From contig CAZTDD010000001.1 in NCBI GenBank assembly GCA_964612675.1, positions 1-64,000 of the forward strand: a DNA stretch of 64,000 nt, in the 5' to 3' direction. Below are positions 1-8,250 of this stretch, piece after piece (within the stretch, counting starts at the first letter, position 1; each line of letters starts with the position of its first letter). Source of the DNA: CAZTDD01 sp964612675 (GTDB taxonomy: Bacteria; Hinthialibacterota; Hinthialibacteria; Hinthialibacterales; JAKPRU01). The position numbers were made by a program, and so were the translations under genes. The notes beneath the pieces were generated by a model. It did not search any database. It was given only the letters and a program-made list of their open reading frames with translations, and was not told the origin of the DNA.

Positions 1-753
1 ATCGTCGAGGGGGAAATCAGCGATGTATTTTGGAGGAGGCGTCTGCAGAAAATGCACAAGAAACTGGACAATCATTTCATCGTTTGTGGAGCTGGACGCA
101 CGGGGATACATATTATCAACGAACTGCATCGAACACTGCGCGATTTCGTTGTGATCGAAGAGAATCCCGAGAGTGTCAAAGAACTCCGCGAATATGAAAA
201 CATGGCTGTAATCCAGGGCGATGCGACGGATGACGATGTACTTCGCGAGGCCGGTATCGAGCGGGCAAGAGGACTCGTCGCCGGACTGCCGACGGACAAA
301 GACAATCTCTATTTGACAATCACAGCCAAACAAATCAATCCCAAGCTCCGTGTGGTGGCAAAAGGCATCGATACAAAGGTCAACGCAAAACTGTTCAAAG
401 CCGGCGCGGACACCGTTGTAACGCCGAATTTCATCGGCGGATTGCGTATGGCCTCGGAGTTAATCCGCCCTGCGGTCGTCTCATTCCTCGATCTCATGCT
501 TCGCGACAAGCAGAAGACACTCCGTATCGAGGAAGTCACAATCCCGCCGGGTTCGCCGGTAGCCAACAAGACACTGAAAGACGCGAACATCCCCAAGAAG
601 ACCGACTTGATCGTAGTCGCTTATCGTTCACCGGAAAAAGAGAACTTTGAATACGCTCCCAAGGCAGAAACCCTTCTGGTGGAGGGAATGGCGCTAATTG
701 TGCTTGGGGACGTCGCGAACCTGAATCGCCTCGAAGAATTGGTCGGAGTGTGA
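1..753 (+). CDS. Potassium channel C-terminal part: RCK (TrkA-N/TrkA-C) domain, 5' truncated
   Basis: The frame is open from base 1, so the gene begins before the window. The first ATG (52) is probably internal, because the residues before it (GEISDVFWRRRLQK) look like the linker that follows the pore helix in two-TM K+ channels. The visible part starts with a Rossmann fold (IVCGAGRTG, then an acidic residue in VVIEEN at the end of beta-2), as in nucleotide-binding RCK domains. A TrkA-C-like domain follows from about residue 150 (VTIPPGSPVANKTL). Expected role: a nucleotide-gated or ligand-gated K+ channel of the inner membrane. The TM pore part is inferred and not seen. The alternative is a soluble TrkA-type subunit, which the upstream linker makes less likely. 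Confidence 0.82.
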   Translation: MVEGEISDVFWRRRLQKMHKKLDNHFIVCGAGRTGIHIINELHRTLRDFVVIEENPESVKELREYENMAVIQGDATDDDVLREAGIERARGLVAGLPTDKDNLYLTITAKQINPKLRVVAKGIDTKVNAKLFKAGADTVVTPNFIGGLRMASELIRPAVVSFLDLMLRDKQKTLRIEEVTIPPGSPVANKTLKDANIPKKTDLIVVAYRSPEKENFEYAPKAETLLVEGMALIVLGDVANLNRLEELVGV

Positions 754-863
754 GACCGGCCCGGAACCCACCCTCTTTACCCGCAAAGCACTTAGGCAAT
801 AGGTGACAGAAGGATAGACTTAGACTATATAGGATTATGGAATCAGTCTGGAAAGGAATTTGA

Positions 864-2264
864 ATGAACATCGTTATTCGAAGACTTATTGTATTTCCAA
901 TTGCGATTATTGCAACTGTTTCAAGTATGTTCTTGAGCGATCTGTGGGCCGCGGAGTTCGTCCCGATGACAGGTGCCATTGAGGTGTCGAATTATCCTGT
1001 CCCAGGGCAGAGTGACGTCGCGGTGGCGATGACGCCGGACGCCTACACAGTCACAGTGTGGGCGGATCAGACAGGACGCGACGGAAACGATCAAGGAGTC
1101 TTCGGCCAGCTGTTCGGCCCGAGCGGTGATAGAATCGGTGAGAACTTTCAAGTCAATGTCCAATACGCCGGTCGACAGACCGATCCCCGAGTCGCATTCT
1201 CTCCGGATTTTTCGCGCTTGATCATTGTGTGGGAAAGCGACACAGAGGCCTATGCCCGTCTGTACACAGTCTCGATGGATCCGTTCGCCATTACACCGTT
1301 TCGCGAGCCGTTCGCTGTCAGTGCCCTTGGCGATGCCTCATTTGGGGACAACTCGCGAAACATATCATTCTTTCCGGATGGGACATTTGTTATCTCCTTC
1401 ATGTCATGGGACGGCGATATCGACGGGATCTCTGCAAGGCGATTCACAGAGGATGGCGATCCGATCGACACAATCGACATTTTTGTCAACGGGCAAATAG
1501 CGGACAATCAAACGGATAGTTCTGTGATCGCCCTGGAAAACGGTAGTTTTGTTGTAGTCTGGGAGAGCCAATTCGAGGGAGCACCGGGGCAGCTGGGAAC
1601 GGACGGCGACGGAAACAGCATCCAACTGCAGATCATCAATCCCGATGGCTCCGGACGGTTCCAGGACAAATACGGCAACAGTGAAATCGTTGTCAATAGT
1701 CTTCCAGAAAAGAACCAACGATCTCCCTTTCTGGAACGCGGACCGAACGGCACTGTGTTGGTTGCATGGGAAGATCCGATGTTCGAAGATCCGTCTCTCC
1801 CAGGTGACGGAACCGGGGATGAAAACGTCGGCCGGTTTATCAACCCAAACGCCGAGTCCGCCGGTGAACTCTTTATCGGAGAACCGTTCGTGATCAATAC
1901 AAATACAACAGGCGACGTCGATGAGGTCTGGCTCGAGAGAATCGGCAACCAGGGACATCTTATTGCGGCCTATGAATCCGACGTCGACCCCGATGGAAAT
2001 CCGTTTATGATAAGTCCCGACACGGAAAACGAGTCGGTGATCATGACCGCCTTGAATCCGGAAGGGAAGTCGGTTGTGAATGCGGTTCTTGTCCCCGAGG
2101 ACAATACAACCGGCCCAAATGACAATCCCTTTGTGGCTGCAGGGGATTCCGTCTTCGCCGTGGTCTGGTCACAAGAAACTACGCCAAAGGGGCCAGAGCG
2201 AAATTATATCCGCTTTTTCGAGAACCCGTTCGGCACGCCGGTGGGGGAATGGATGGTGTACTGA
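864..2264 (+). CDS. Secreted repeat protein of unknown function
   Basis: 466 residues. The N-terminus is a clear signal peptide (hydrophobic residues about 8-28, ending near LWAAEF), and an AAGGAA-like ribosome site lies just before the ATG. The body repeats a pattern of a VVWES/VTVWAD-type beta strand followed by a Gly/Asp-rich turn (VTVWADQTGRDG, IIVWESDTEA, FVVVWESQFEG, VLVAWEDP, FAVVWSQE). This resembles a beta-propeller built from repeats of about 60-70 residues. It is acidic and rich in DGDG/DPDG turns that could bind Ca2+, which is inference. No catalytic motif is recognised. It stands alone between the channel gene and the VapBC-like locus. It is likely a periplasmic or extracellular structural or binding protein. 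Confidence 0.75.
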   Translation: MNIVIRRLIVFPIAIIATVSSMFLSDLWAAEFVPMTGAIEVSNYPVPGQSDVAVAMTPDAYTVTVWADQTGRDGNDQGVFGQLFGPSGDRIGENFQVNVQYAGRQTDPRVAFSPDFSRLIIVWESDTEAYARLYTVSMDPFAITPFREPFAVSALGDASFGDNSRNISFFPDGTFVISFMSWDGDIDGISARRFTEDGDPIDTIDIFVNGQIADNQTDSSVIALENGSFVVVWESQFEGAPGQLGTDGDGNSIQLQIINPDGSGRFQDKYGNSEIVVNSLPEKNQRSPFLERGPNGTVLVAWEDPMFEDPSLPGDGTGDENVGRFINPNAESAGELFIGEPFVINTNTTGDVDEVWLERIGNQGHLIAAYESDVDPDGNPFMISPDTENESVIMTALNPEGKSVVNAVLVPEDNTTGPNDNPFVAAGDSVFAVVWSQETTPKGPERNYIRFFENPFGTPVGEWMVY

Positions 2265-2267
2265 GAA

Positions 2268-2309
2268 TGACAAGGGACGAGTGACAAGGGACAAATGACG
2301 AGTCGTGAG
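2268..2309 (+). repeat. Three 14-bp direct tandem units after a stop codon
   Basis: Units at 2268-2281 (tgacaagggacgag), 2282-2295 (tgacaagggacaaa) and a diverged one at 2296-2309 (tgacgagtcgtgag). They start 3 bases after the stop of the upstream gene. No stem-loop or promoter is obvious. Function unknown. Confidence 0.6.
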
Positions 2310-2397
2310 AGATGAACGACAACTCATTTCTTCTCACCCAAGACTGGCGGAGATTGAGAGCGGGTCGACGACTGCAGCATTAGTCGTGTCGTCACAA

Positions 2398-2799
2398 TTA
2401 ATACGGTCTTCGAGCATCAAGACCGGCAATCATCTGAAAATGCCGAACATTTCGAGTGAACAGCACCATCCGATACTCCAGTGCTGTCGCTGCAATCAAG
2501 GCGTCTGGGATGTCCAATCCGTGGCTCAAGTAATATGTATCTATGAGATCCTGCGCCCGGAGCGAAATGGTCTCGCTGATAGGCAGAACCTGTAGAGTGT
2601 TAATGAAGTCTCTGGTAGATCTCAACTCGACTAACGTCCGACTACCTCACAACAGCTCCATGGAACTGATAACACTGATCGTCATCACATCGTCCAAATG
2701 CTCGTCAGAGAAGAAATCTTCTCCCTGCTCCGCTCCCCGCAGCATGTCAATCAAAACATCCGTGTCAATCAGCGATTGTGTTCCAAGCGGTGGTTCCAA
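2398..2799 (-). pseudogene. vapC: VapC-like PIN-domain toxin interrupted by an in-frame TGA
   Basis: Reading from a TTG at 2799 (preceded by AAAGGAGCGAAG), the frame encodes a typical PIN domain: LIDTDVLIDMLRG with the first catalytic Asp, then SVISSMELL with the conserved Glu. A TGA follows at 2649-2647, and the frame continues without shift into GSRTLVELRSTRDFINTL, GLDIPDALIAATAL (third acid) and VLFTRNVRHF (last conserved motif). The full length would be about 133 residues, normal for the family. The codon could have been CGA, as a single C-to-T change in CGA gives TGA and an Arg is common there, but this is inference. The 31-base overlap with the upstream antitoxin gene supports a TA operon. 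Only the 75-residue 3' part looks like a free ORF (TTG at 2625), and it lacks two catalytic acids. A sequencing error is the alternative. Confidence 0.8.
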
Positions 2800-3038
2800 C
2801 TTCTTCGCTCCTTTCGAACCCACTCAGCGCTGTCCCCGATGTCTGTTCGATCCCGCCAAATCCCAAACCAATCGCGCATGATTTCAGACTTGTTAAAATA
2901 GCTCTTTTCACTTTCCGAACGATGTACAGGTTCGATTTGTACGATTACCTCTGTTCCTTCCGGCAAAGAGATGGCGTTTGAAAGGGCAATGTTAGAGCCG
3001 CGTATGATACCTCGTTCAATAATGCTCACGCTCGGCAT
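2769..3038 (-). CDS. Putative antitoxin paired with the PIN-domain toxin
   Basis: 89 residues. The N-terminal half (IALSNAISLPEGTEVIVQIEP) looks like the short beta-strand antitoxin type in which the protein states 'L-P-E-G-T-E-V-V'. This is often annotated as an AF2212-like or DUF104-like antitoxin upstream of vapC. The C-terminal half is charged and rich in Trp and Arg (MRDWFGIWRDRTD), typical of the tail that wraps the toxin. The stop lies inside the vapC start region (31-bp overlap), so the two are translated together. If the toxin is dead, this gene is a leftover antitoxin or still regulates the locus. The family assignment comes from motif resemblance only. Confidence 0.7.
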   Translation of the reverse strand: MPSVSIIERGIIRGSNIALSNAISLPEGTEVIVQIEPVHRSESEKSYFNKSEIMRDWFGIWRDRTDIGDSAEWVRKERRSWNHRLEHNR

Positions 3039-3195
3039 CTCCTTTCGATTAGCAGTCGTTCTCTTCCAACGGGTGGGTTAGCGACACCATCCAGGCACAG
3101 TGTTCAACTAATCTTCTGAGAAGCGTAAGCCACCAAAAGACCGTTTCCAGTAATTCTATCACAACCGCATCCGTACACCTAACCGATTCTAAAGC

Positions 3196-4530
3196 TCAGC
3201 TCGGCCTCTCCTCGAGCTGTGCGCCGTCCGGCAAGATCACCCTGACCTCGATCCCCGGCGCGACATCGACAGTCTGACGATGGGAAATTCTCGATTCCGG
3301 ATCGATTACACGCAGCTCGTGCTCGCCCATAATCACATTGTCTATCGACCTCGACTGAGGCCGACCATCAAAGTAGATCTCCAACCGCTTCCCTTCCCAG
3401 CCAGATACTTCGACGCTGCCCTTCCCTCGCCGTCCCACTTTCGCACGTTCGTACGCCTCCTCAAACGCCGGGAGGCCTGACAGCAGGACAAAACCTACCA
3501 GGACCAAATAAATCCAACGAGAGAACCGCCGTTGATCGAGCAGTATTCCGACGATCCATGCCATCGGAACAAACATCGGCGTAAACAAATCCCAATCGTT
3601 CGTCGGCCCCAGATCGATATGCCAAATCAGACTGTATCCAAGCAACGGAACCCAAACCGTTACAAAGAACAACACAAAACGATCCCGCCACAGATACTGG
3701 AGTGTCCTTTTTGAGAACGAGATTATCAGCAAAGGCCAAAACGCCGAACCGCAGATCCATTGAATCTCAAGCCACTCCGAAAAATGACGGACGGAAAACA
3801 GCGGATACCACATCCCCGTCTCGCCGACATCGAATAATCGAAGCAAATGCTGACCGTACAATTGCCCGTGAAGATCGGCACCGAAAGCGTGCGCCCAGCG
3901 AAGAAATACAAAAATCAAAAAGAAAGGAATAAGCCCGAGAAACAAATCCCTCGCGTCATTGCCGCGCCCTCCTCCAATGACCCATAACAGAAGAACCGAC
4001 GGAAACAAAAACCAACCCATCAAATGAACCCAACACAAAAAACTATAGACCAGCCCCACCCAAAAAAGAGATAAACGACCGCAGAGAGCCAGCGAACCGG
4101 CGAACAGATAAAGAGAGGTCGCGGCGACAATAAGTGCGTAATATTCGATATGGCCGCAGAAGACCCCTGTGAATCCCGCGGTCAATAAAAGAAACAGACA
4201 CCAGCCGCATCGGTGTGGCAACAGCCCGGCCAAAAGAACAGAAGAGAAAACGAAAAGTCCGCCCGATAGAACAGAATATGCGTGTAGCGAGTCGATTCCG
4301 GTCCATCCATACGGTTCGGTGAAAACAAAAATGCTCCGAGCGAATGCCTGCGCCAGCAGCGACCGTCTGTAAAACCAGACACCGCCCTCGACCATGCGCC
4401 ATACACGATCGCCGTCCGCCGTCGGTACCACTTCTCGAAAAAACCAGTAAACCGGCATGATCGCCAATGCACACAGGACGGCGAACCATAGATCGCGGGC
4501 ACTTACTCGGCATCGGATTGCGGAATTCAT
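3196..4530 (-). CDS. Polytopic membrane protein with a C-terminal PEGA-like tail
   Basis: 444 residues. About ten hydrophobic segments run from residue 12 to 365, and the pattern resembles GT-C glycosyltransferases or O-antigen-ligase-like proteins: an early loop with acidic residues (VPTADGDRVWRM) and a His/Glu-rich region (FCGHIEYYALI). After the last TM a soluble tail of about 80 residues follows. It contains GEHELRVIDPESRISHRQT, which resembles a PEGA domain. No firm catalytic signature is seen, so a sugar-transfer role is only suggested by topology. Codon use and GC are like the neighbours. It lies 51 bases from the STAS gene on the same strand and may share its transcript. Confidence 0.65.
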   Translation of the reverse strand: MNSAIRCRVSARDLWFAVLCALAIMPVYWFFREVVPTADGDRVWRMVEGGVWFYRRSLLAQAFARSIFVFTEPYGWTGIDSLHAYSVLSGGLFVFSSVLLAGLLPHRCGWCLFLLLTAGFTGVFCGHIEYYALIVAATSLYLFAGSLALCGRLSLFWVGLVYSFLCWVHLMGWFLFPSVLLLWVIGGGRGNDARDLFLGLIPFFLIFVFLRWAHAFGADLHGQLYGQHLLRLFDVGETGMWYPLFSVRHFSEWLEIQWICGSAFWPLLIISFSKRTLQYLWRDRFVLFFVTVWVPLLGYSLIWHIDLGPTNDWDLFTPMFVPMAWIVGILLDQRRFSRWIYLVLVGFVLLSGLPAFEEAYERAKVGRRGKGSVEVSGWEGKRLEIYFDGRPQSRSIDNVIMGEHELRVIDPESRISHRQTVDVAPGIEVRVILPDGAQLEERPS

Positions 4531-4581
4531 AGGGAAACTATGGCTGGAATTCTACTGAGGTGAGAAGGGATGCCCCAACAA

Positions 4582-4914
4582 TCAGAACTCCCGGAGTGCG
4601 TTGAGTTCGTCGCGATGGACAGCCGTGCTCCCCAGGAAACCGCCCGACCTTAGTGTGCCGCGTACGTGGTTGGAGCTTGCAACGATCTTGACGGCACTTT
4701 TTCGTTTTTCGGCTTCGTCGCAAAACGATTTCAGGACGGGCACGCTGGAACGGGGCAGCATGCCGATATCGGACAAATTCAGAATAATCCGTCTATAGCC
4801 AAGGTCGAGCAATTGTTTCAATGATCGACTCACAGCAGCGCTGTCACCGAAACTCCACGTTCCGCTGAAATCCAGAATCAGTACTTGGTTTACTTCACGT
4901 GTATCGATGTCCAT
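4582..4914 (-). CDS. STAS-domain protein (anti-sigma factor antagonist type)
   Basis: 110 residues, one STAS domain: a beta-rich start (VNQVLILDFSGTWSFGD), the central strand-loop-helix with NLSDIGMLPRSSVPVL, where Ser-Ser sits at the usual phosphorylated Ser position (SS in 'DIGMLPRSS'), and a terminal helix. Such proteins are switched by anti-sigma kinases and phosphatases (RsbV/SpoIIAA family). No RsbW-like kinase or PP2C phosphatase lies in this window, so the partner must be elsewhere. The start is the ATG at 4914 with a GGGGG-rich site upstream. Confidence 0.85.
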   Translation of the reverse strand: MDIDTREVNQVLILDFSGTWSFGDSAAVSRSLKQLLDLGYRRIILNLSDIGMLPRSSVPVLKSFCDEAEKRKSAVKIVASSNHVRGTLRSGGFLGSTAVHRDELNALREF

Positions 4915-5037
4915 AATGCGGCGATACCCCCTTCAATTTCGTTTCAAGTGTCTTCCCAAACTGCCGACCTTGCGGAAAGACTCCTGTGCCAGAAAAGGGG
5001 CATCTCCTCCCTAAGGGGGAATCTTGGAATTCGTAAA

Positions 5038-5691
5038 TCAGTCAATCCCCCGGTTCGTCAGCATGATGTCGCCGCGACTCGATAGGCCGTTGGAAGGGTC
5101 ATATTTGCTTCCGCGTGCGTTGGAAATATCATCAGTCCAGGAGCTGCCATACCACGCTTTATCGGGGCCAATGCCGCCCAACGCCCAATCGCCGGCCTTC
5201 AGAGGCTTGTTCCCGTACGCTTCCGCGGTCTCCTCGCGATAAGCCGGAAAATCATGGTCGGGCGAGGGATCATACGGGTCATTATCGACATAGTAATAAT
5301 AACAACCACCGTGTTCCATCGGATTTTGAAAGGGGTCCTGTGGGATAGTCGTCATGTAAGAAATCGGGCTCGTCAGCGGCGCCAAAACTGCATCCCGGCC
5401 ACGCGCCTCAAAATCCGCTCCCGCTCCCACCATGTTGAACACGTCGCGCAGACGGTCGTGGCCCCACTCCCTGTCGTCATCCCACCAATCGACAAGCATC
5501 AGACCTGTATCGGAACGCAGGATCTCGATTGCCGTCCCGATAGAACGTGTGTCGGCATAGCATCGCGCCACCTTGGCACGAATCTGCGCATTCAAGAAAT
5601 TCGGCACCGCAATCGCCGCGAGAATGCCGATGATTGCAACGACGATCAATAGTTCAATCAGTGTAAAACCCGGGACACGTTTCGCTCGCAT
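5038..5691 (-). CDS. Type II secretion / type IV pilus-like pseudopilin, orphan
   Basis: 217 residues from the ATG at 5691, chosen because GGGAG lies just before it and because it puts the prepilin peptidase site near the N-terminus (MRAKRVPGFTLIELLIVVAI). An upstream ATG at 5742 would add 17 residues without a better site. The N-terminus is a classic class III signal: G-F-T-L-I-E with Glu at +5, then a hydrophobic helix ending ...AVPNFLNAQ. The rest resembles the long C-terminal domain of the many DUF1559-like or H-X9-DG-type pseudopilins of Planctomycetes, with Asp/Tyr-rich segments (YYYYVDNDPYDPSPDHD). No secretion or pilus machinery is next to it. It likely acts at the cell envelope. Confidence 0.8.
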   Translation of the reverse strand: MRAKRVPGFTLIELLIVVAIIGILAAIAVPNFLNAQIRAKVARCYADTRSIGTAIEILRSDTGLMLVDWWDDDREWGHDRLRDVFNMVGAGADFEARGRDAVLAPLTSPISYMTTIPQDPFQNPMEHGGCYYYYVDNDPYDPSPDHDFPAYREETAEAYGNKPLKAGDWALGGIGPDKAWYGSSWTDDISNARGSKYDPSNGLSSRGDIMLTNRGID

Positions 5692-5738
5692 AATCACACT
5701 CCCAGGAATGATGGGCTTGTTGGCGTACCGAGATGGTA

Positions 5739-7634
5739 TCATCCCTTCAAATTCGAAGTTATTCTTTCCACCAGTCGGGTAACATAATTTCGCATCCTTC
5801 CATGAACGGAGGGATCCTGCAAAGGAAGCGCCTCGATGGCGTCGAGTGCCGGCTTTGCCTTTTGTCCCAATTTATCCAGTGAGTTCAATGCGTACATGGA
5901 AACATAAACGCTGTTCTTTTCGAGCGAAGCCAGATCCAACAAAGTCTTGAGCGCCTTATCGACATCGTTCCCATCGGAATACCGGCCGAGCGCTTCCGCC
6001 GCCATGATACGCACATACGGGGAAGGATCCTCCAGCGCATCCATGAGCACCGATCGCTGTTCCCTGACAGTCTGTTCGCCGCGCATCAAGAGTCCCATCG
6101 CCGCCCAGTAGCGAACGGCGCTGTCCTTATCGTTCAATCCCGTTACGAGTTCTGCAACAACGCCCGGATCAAGCGACGCGGCCAAATCCGCCATCCCCAT
6201 GATCCTCTTCAAGGGATATCGCTTTCTATCCCGTCCCATTTCATAGGCAGTAGAACCTTCGGACCGGCTGTGAATCTCGCCTTCTGGCAGAAATCCAACA
6301 TCCCGGATAGAGAGTTCCCATTCCTTATGCGCGGCCCGTAGGCGCTCGATGACACCCTGATGTTCGGGCGAATGGGCCAAATTATTCACTTCATCCGGAT
6401 CGTTCTCTAAATCGTATAATTCTTCCGCCGGTTTTGTTTCCCAAAAATAGGTTTTGGGCGGTTCGAGTTCTCCCTGGTCGTAGAGTCTTTTCCAAACCTG
6501 AGTAGTGGGCGTCTGGAACATGTAATTGAGATATTGGCCGTATATTCTGTGCGGCATATAGTTGCGAATATATATATATCGTTTATCGCGAACGGTTCGC
6601 ACCATATCGTACCGCTCATCCATTCGTCCCCGAAAACCGTACCCGAACTCAGGTTGCTCGGCGTGAAAATCACCCAAAAACGCGTGCCCCTGCATGTGAG
6701 TGGGGGGCTTAATCCCGGCGAGGCTCAGGACGGTTGGTGCGAGATCGATGAAGCCGACAATTCTATCGGATTGACCGCCCGGGCGGTAATCGGGTGGAGC
6801 GAGATGTTTGAATTTATCCGGAATATGAACGACCATCGGTACCCGGAGACCGGAATTGTACGGCCACCGTTTCGAACGCGGCATCCCGGGGCCGTGGTCG
6901 CCGTAATAGAAGATTATCGTGTTGTCTTCAAGTCCGTCTTCCTTGAGCTGCTTCAGCAGACCACCGACCTGGCGATCCATCTCCGTCATTTTGTCGTAAT
7001 ACTGAGCCCAGTCGCGCCGGACCTCCGGCGTATCGGGGTGATAGGCCGGGATAGGAACCTTGTCCGGATCGTGAACCGGTGTGTGAGGTCGCTTTCGGAT
7101 CTGACTTTCGTGAGTCGTTGTATAGTTGAACACGGCGAAGAACGGTTGACCCGACTTGCGGTTTCGCCAATGCGCGTCCCCGCTGGATTCATCCCAAACC
7201 TCGCCGGTTTTCTCGAGGTTGTAGTCCTCTTTTCTGTTGTTTGTACAGTAGTAACCGATCTCTCGAAGGTAGAGCGGGAACATTTCAATGCGATCCGGGA
7301 GACGCAGCATGCTGCGCATGTGTTCGGAACCGGTACACGGCGGATAAACACCGGAAATGATCGTTGTTCTGGCCGGTGCGCAGACGGGGGCGGTCGACCA
7401 CGCATTCAGATAAATCGTCCCGTTTTCGGCAATACCGTCGATATTGGGCGTATCCGCAAATTTATCGCCGTAGGCCCCCAGATGAGGACCGTTATCTTCA
7501 CTGGTGATCCACAGGATATTCGGTCTCGGTGCGTTCGAGGATGACGCGTGAGCGGCACTTTGAAAGATGGCATTTGCCGACACAGCCGAGGTTGTCGTTA
7601 TGATGAAATCGCGGCGGGTCAATTCGTTGCTCAT
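5739..7634 (-). CDS. Cys-type sulfatase (heparan N-sulfatase-like) with C-terminal HEAT repeats
   Basis: 631 residues. A Tat-type leader (TRRDFI, then a hydrophobic stretch to AHA) indicates export. The sulfatase fold starts with PNILWITSEDNGP (metal-binding Asp and nearby residues). The formylglycine site is C85-A-P-A-R, and the later GDHGPGMPRSKRWPY gives the second metal and sulfate site. This is the S1 formylglycine family. Residues about 470-625 are four or more HEAT-like helical pairs (e.g. DPSPYVRIMAAEALGRY), an unusual addition to an exported hydrolase that could hold a large substrate or partner. A GGGAG site precedes the ATG at 7634. The exact substrate is unknown: heparan-like or other N- or O-sulfated sugars. 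Confidence 0.9.
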   Translation of the reverse strand: MSNELTRRDFIITTTSAVSANAIFQSAAHASSSNAPRPNILWITSEDNGPHLGAYGDKFADTPNIDGIAENGTIYLNAWSTAPVCAPARTTIISGVYPPCTGSEHMRSMLRLPDRIEMFPLYLREIGYYCTNNRKEDYNLEKTGEVWDESSGDAHWRNRKSGQPFFAVFNYTTTHESQIRKRPHTPVHDPDKVPIPAYHPDTPEVRRDWAQYYDKMTEMDRQVGGLLKQLKEDGLEDNTIIFYYGDHGPGMPRSKRWPYNSGLRVPMVVHIPDKFKHLAPPDYRPGGQSDRIVGFIDLAPTVLSLAGIKPPTHMQGHAFLGDFHAEQPEFGYGFRGRMDERYDMVRTVRDKRYIYIRNYMPHRIYGQYLNYMFQTPTTQVWKRLYDQGELEPPKTYFWETKPAEELYDLENDPDEVNNLAHSPEHQGVIERLRAAHKEWELSIRDVGFLPEGEIHSRSEGSTAYEMGRDRKRYPLKRIMGMADLAASLDPGVVAELVTGLNDKDSAVRYWAAMGLLMRGEQTVREQRSVLMDALEDPSPYVRIMAAEALGRYSDGNDVDKALKTLLDLASLEKNSVYVSMYALNSLDKLGQKAKPALDAIEALPLQDPSVHGRMRNYVTRLVERITSNLKG

Positions 7635-7713
7635 GGTTACTCTCCCGATTGTTGTTCAGACAGTGGTTTGTATTCGTATTGATTATCTGTGAAAAGGATG
7701 TGCCTGTCTACCT

Positions 7714-7928
7714 TCAGGTTTGACGGCGTCGCAAAAAGTCGGAAAAACGAATTTCAACCCCCTCCTAACCTCCCCCGATCTTCGGGGGAGGAAAAAGAAA
7801 CGAGCGTGTCTGCAGCGTATTCTCCCCCAAGAGGGACACGCTTGCGTGGCCGCAGTAAGGGGAGATTCAGAGGGGTTGACACCTCACTTCCCGCATCCCG
7901 ACGACTTTTTGCGACGGCGTCAGGTTTG
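7714..7928. repeat. MITE-like element, family A copy 1, with terminal inverted repeats
   Basis: The ends are 7722-7741 and 7902-7921, inverted copies of each other at 19 of 20 bases (core gtcgcaaaaagtcg). They are flanked by a 9-bp direct repeat TCAGGTTTG (7714-7722 and 7920-7928) that looks like a target-site duplication. The inner core (7755-7879) has smaller inverted ends (tcaacccc / ggggttga) and an internal hairpin cccccgatcttcggggg. It has no transposase gene. Copies of the core recur at 9257-9376 (inverted) and 21004-21128. It is probably mobilised in trans. Confidence 0.75.
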
Positions 7929-8250
7929 TGGGTTGAGCCCCGCGAGCGGAGACGCTGTGTCACCGTAGGACGCCCGTTTTTCTTCTTGAAGTATGGGAAA
8001 GCCCGTTCGCTAGGGGTACGGGTGGCATAAAAGGACAAGCGTGGGCTGTCTATCGATAGCCAGCCTATACACAGACGTATAGTCTATGCCTTTGAGGCAT
8101 TTGAGGAAGATGGTTGGCGAACGGTTAAAAATTCTTCGGCGGAGACTGACAACCATGAGCAGAATGTACGCCCATGAAAAACCTGTTCACGGCCATGGGT
8201 GTCGTGTTGACTGCCACTCCGCTCTTCCTAAAGACAACGCCCTCAGAATA
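7929..8250. other. Non-coding stretch between repeat A and the FecR-like gene
   Basis: No convincing gene. A small palindrome GGCTatcgATAGCC-like (near 8046-8064) is present. An ATG-started open stretch of 47 codons at 8174 runs into the 3' end of the minus-strand gene and looks accidental. Confidence 0.5.

Noticed and set aside
6534..7544. A long open frame on the plus strand inside the sulfatase gene.
   Set aside because: It is a shadow of the minus-strand sulfatase, which has all catalytic motifs. The plus frame has no recognisable domain.
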